Part shown: in pieces, positions 61,251 through 64,000 of the stretch
Layout of the letters: each line of letters begins with the position of its first letter
How positions within the stretch are numbered: the first letter of the stretch is position 1
Assembly (NCBI GenBank): GCA_963832245.1
Contig: CAWHTG010000002.1
Location: 1,275,266-1,339,265 of the forward strand
Source: JABDBE01 sp963832245
GTDB taxonomy: Bacteria > Acidobacteriota > Terriglobia > Terriglobales > Acidobacteriaceae
Length of the DNA stretch: 64,000 nt
Reading direction: 5' to 3'
Made by a program: the position numbers and the translations under genes
Notes under the pieces: model-generated
Told to the model about the DNA's origin: nothing
The model's database searches: none
Seen by the model: the letters and a program-made list of their open reading frames with translations, nothing else

Positions 61251-64000
61251 ATGTCCACGATTTCTGCCATCAAAGTCCCGGTTTCTCCGATCAAGCCAGT
61301 CCCGTCCCCAGAAGGTTACCGTTCTGAAGGCCATCCTCTAGATCCACTGTTTCTTCCTAAAAGCGTTGCCGTGATCGGCGCTTCCGAGCGCGCCGGCAGC
61401 GTAGGCCGCTCGGTGCTGTGGAACCTGCTGAGCAGCCCCTTCGGTGGCACGGTTTTTCCGGTGAATGCTAAGCGCTCCAATGTGCTCGGGATCAAGGCTT
61501 ACCCCAGCCTGCGGGATCTGCCGGACAAGGTGGACCTGGTGGTGGTGGTTACGCCCGCCCACACTGTGCCCGAAATCATCGCCGAATCGGTGGAGCTTGG
61601 TATTCCTGCCGGCATCGTGATTTCTGCCGGCTTCAAAGAATTCGGCGAGCACGGCAAAGAATTGGAGCGGCAGATTGCCCAGACCATCCGCGGCAAGATG
61701 CGGCTCATCGGTCCCAACTGCCTCGGTGTGATGAATCCGATCCGCGGCCTGAACGCGACTTTCGCCCACACCGTGGCGCGGCCGGGCAACGTGGCTTTTA
61801 TCAGCCAGAGCGGCGCGTTGTGCACTGCGGTGCTCGACTGGAGCTTGCGCGAGAACGTCGGCTTCAGCGCCTTCGTCTCGATTGGTTCCATGCTCGACGT
61901 GAACTGGGGCGACCTGGTGGACTACTTCGGCAACGACTCGCGAACCCAGAGCATCGTCATCTACATGGAGTCCATCGGCGACGCCCGGACGTTTCTGTCG
62001 GCGGCTCGCGAGGTATCGCTGAACAAGCCCGTGATCGTAATCAAGGCCGGGCGCACTCCCGAGGCCGCCAAGGCCGCGGCCTCGCATACCGGATCGTTGA
62101 CCGGCAGCGACGAAGTCCTCGATGCTGCTTTCCGGCGTTGCGGCGTGCTGCGCGTCAACGACATAGCCGACATCTTCTTTATGTCGGACGTTCTGGCTAA
62201 GCAGCCGCGACCTCGCGGCAAGCGTCTGTGCATCCTGACCAACGCTGGCGGGCCGGGGGTGCTGGCCACCGACGCGCTGGTCGCGGGTGGAGGCGAACTG
62301 GCCGAACTGTCGGAAGAGACCATGAGGGCCTTCGACGCCATCCTGCCTCCGCAGTGGAGCCACAACAATCCGGTGGATATCCTCGGCGATGCCGAACCGG
62401 AGCGGTACGCCAAGTCGCTGGAGATTGCCGCCAAAGACCCCGCGATCGACGGCATGCTGGTGATTCTCACTCCCCAGGAGATGACCAACCCGACGCAGAT
62501 CGCTGAAAAGCTGAAGCCGTACGCCAAGGGATTGGGCAAGCCGCTGCTGGCCAGCTGGATGGGCGGCGCTGAGGTCGCAGCGGGCGAGGAAATCCTGAAC
62601 CGAGCCGGCATTCCGACATTCGAGTTCCCCGACAGTGCGGTGCGCGCGTTTAATTACATGTGGCGCTACGCTTACAACCTGAAGGGGATCTACGAAACGC
62701 CATCCATGCCGCAACACGGGGGCGCCGCGTTACAGCGCGGCACGGCCGAGACCCTCATCCGCGAAGTACGGCAGACGGGCCGCACCATCCTGACCGAGCA
62801 CGAGTCCAAGCAGTTGCTTAAGGCGTACGACATCCCCACGGTCGAAACGCGGATCGCGGTCACCGAGCAGGAAGCATTGCAGGCCGCGGAAGAGATCGGC
62901 TACCCGATTGTGCTGAAGCTGTACTCGCTCACCATCACGCACAAGACCGACGTGGGCGGCGTACAGTTGAACCTGCCCGATGCCGCAGCGGTAAAGAGGG
63001 CGTTCCACACCATCAATCAGTCGGTCACGGAGAAAGTCGGCGCCGAACACTTCCACGGCGTTACTGTGCAGCCGATGGTGAAGCTCGACGGCTACGAGCT
63101 GATCGTCGGCAGCAGCCTGGATTCGCAGTTCGGCCCCGTCCTGTTGTTCGGCACCGGCGGCCAACTGGTCGAAGTGTTCCAGGACCGCGCGCTGGCCCTC
63201 CCTCCACTGAATTCCACGCTGGCTCGGCGGCTGATGGAGCAGACCAAAATCTTCCAGGCGCTGAAGGGGTCCGCGGCCGGAAGCCGGTTGACCTGCAAGC
63301 TCTGGAAGAATTGCTGGTGCGCTTCAGCCAGCTCGTGGTCGAACATCCCTGGATCAAGGAAATCGACATCAATCCACTGCTGGCCTCGCCGGACCGCCTG
63401 ATGGCTCTGGATGCGCGCGTGGTCCTACACGGGCCGGAGGTGACCGAGGAGAATTTGCCGGAGGCCGCGATCCGACCGTATCCAATCCATCTGGTCAGCC
63501 AGTGGACGACGAAGAATGGCAATGCCGTGACCATCCGGCCGATTCGTCCCGAGGACGAGACGGCCATTGTCGAGTTCCACACCAAACTCTCGGAGCGCAG
63601 CGTCTATCTGCGCTACTTCCAGCTTTTTAAATTTACTCAGCGCACCGCTCACGAACGCCTGACCCGCATCTGCTTCATTGACTACAACCGTGAAATGGCT
63701 CTGGTGGCAGAGCGCAAGCTCGAGAGCGGCGGGACCGAAATCCTCGCCGTCGGCCGTCTCAACAAACTGCACGGCCGTGAAGAAGCCGAGATGGATGCGG
63801 TGATCATCGACACCGCGCAACATATGGGTATCGGGACAGAGTTGTATCGCCTCCTCATCCAAATCGCGCGCGACGAAAAACTAAAGATGGTGTTCTCTTA
63901 CATACTGCCCGAGAACTCTGAGATGCGCGCGCTATGCCTGAAGCACGGCTTCACGATGTTCTCGAATTTGGAGGACAACCTGATCCGGGCGGAGTTGGTG
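61251..64000 (+). pseudogene. ADP-forming acyl-CoA synthetase/GNAT fusion, frameshifted, runs off right edge
   Basis: A roughly 900-residue protein. Domains in order: CoA-binding Rossmann fold (SVAVIGASERAGSVG, near residue 45), succinyl-CoA-ligase-like domains with the phospho-His region SHTGSLTGSDEVLDAAFRR, ATP-grasp (YPIVLKLYSLTITHKTDVGGV), and a GNAT acetyltransferase (VTIRPIRPEDE, SVYLRYF, AQHMGIGTELYRLLI). The frame breaks at GGGG (63267-63270): one G is missing from an expected run of five. Without it the frame ends at 63401 in non-homologous sequence, while the correct frame continues as LQALEELLVRFSQLVVEHPWIKEIDINPLL to the window end. Such fusions activate acetate or propionate and acetylate proteins (Pat-like). 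The start at 61251 follows AAAAGGG. Confidence 0.85.

Noticed and set aside
61338..62717. Long reverse-strand frame over the acyl-CoA synthetase
   Set aside because: Shadow frame; His/Arg/Gln-rich translation typical of antisense of GC-rich genes.

Overview
The window reads as a chromosomal segment of an Acidobacteriota bacterium (Terriglobia/Koribacter-like). This is inferred from gene content, not from a marker gene. The indicators are a very large Oar-type TonB-dependent receptor with an N-terminal carboxypeptidase-regulatory-like domain, winged-helix/TPR membrane regulators, a Ser/Thr kinase carrying a TolB-like domain and TPRs, HAF-repeat and secreted TonB-C proteins, and many short palindromic intergenic repeats. 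DNA is moderately GC-rich, most genes have AGGAGG-like ribosome sites, and operons are short.

Layout. 1-17.8 kb: the start of an SGNH hydrolase running off the left edge, a PD-(D/E)XK protein, the kinase-TPR protein, secreted small proteins, the TonB receptor, two winged-helix/TPR regulators, a HAF-repeat protein and an MFS permease. 18-30.7 kb is an accessory, repeat-rich stretch: a HEPN-type protein, an NlpC/P60 protein, a tRNA-Gln 3' fragment, an orphan LuxR helix-turn-helix, an ArsR/SRPBCC pair and a TonB-C gene (the last two frameshifted), DUF4256, DinB and CPBP proteins, a nuclease gene flanked by 125-bp direct repeats, and a histidine kinase that has lost its N-terminus. 30.7-36 kb: a B12-radical SAM protein, a prolyl oligopeptidase, tRNA-Asn, and beside it the eroded remains of an integrase and a helicase.

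36-42.5 kb is a respiratory locus on one strand: a Cyc2-like outer-membrane cytochrome-porin, a periplasmic cytochrome c, a Rieske protein, a cytochrome b fused to cytochrome c, and a VIT/CCC1 iron/manganese transporter. Divergent from it is a small four-cysteine protein behind CRP-type palindromes, followed by a Crp/Fnr regulator gene. 42.6-49.3 kb is a polyhydroxyalkanoate (PHA) locus: reductase, PhaR, phasin, PhaE-like subunit, class III PhaC, and a convergent gene fusing an unknown domain, a KAS III-type condensing enzyme and a ketoreductase. 49.4-56.7 kb holds an MFS transporter and a methylmalonyl-CoA mutase/transcarboxylase operon (5S, 12S, small protein, 1.3S biotin carrier, mutase). 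The 5S-like subunit has lost two of the four metal ligands of that family. 57-64 kb: an aldehyde dehydrogenase, a zinc alcohol dehydrogenase with a duplicated N-terminus, a thiolase and an ADP-forming acyl-CoA synthetase/GNAT protein with a frameshift.

Together the right half describes acyl-CoA metabolism built around acetyl-, acetoacetyl-, propionyl- and succinyl-CoA with carbon storage as PHA, beside an electron-transfer locus that could take electrons at the outer membrane. The three most interesting items are the condensing enzyme/reductase fusion in the PHA locus, the ligand-deficient 5S subunit, and the Cyc2-like/bc/VIT cluster. Three apparent one-base deletions (near 21830, 22120 and 63268) may be real mutations or assembly errors.
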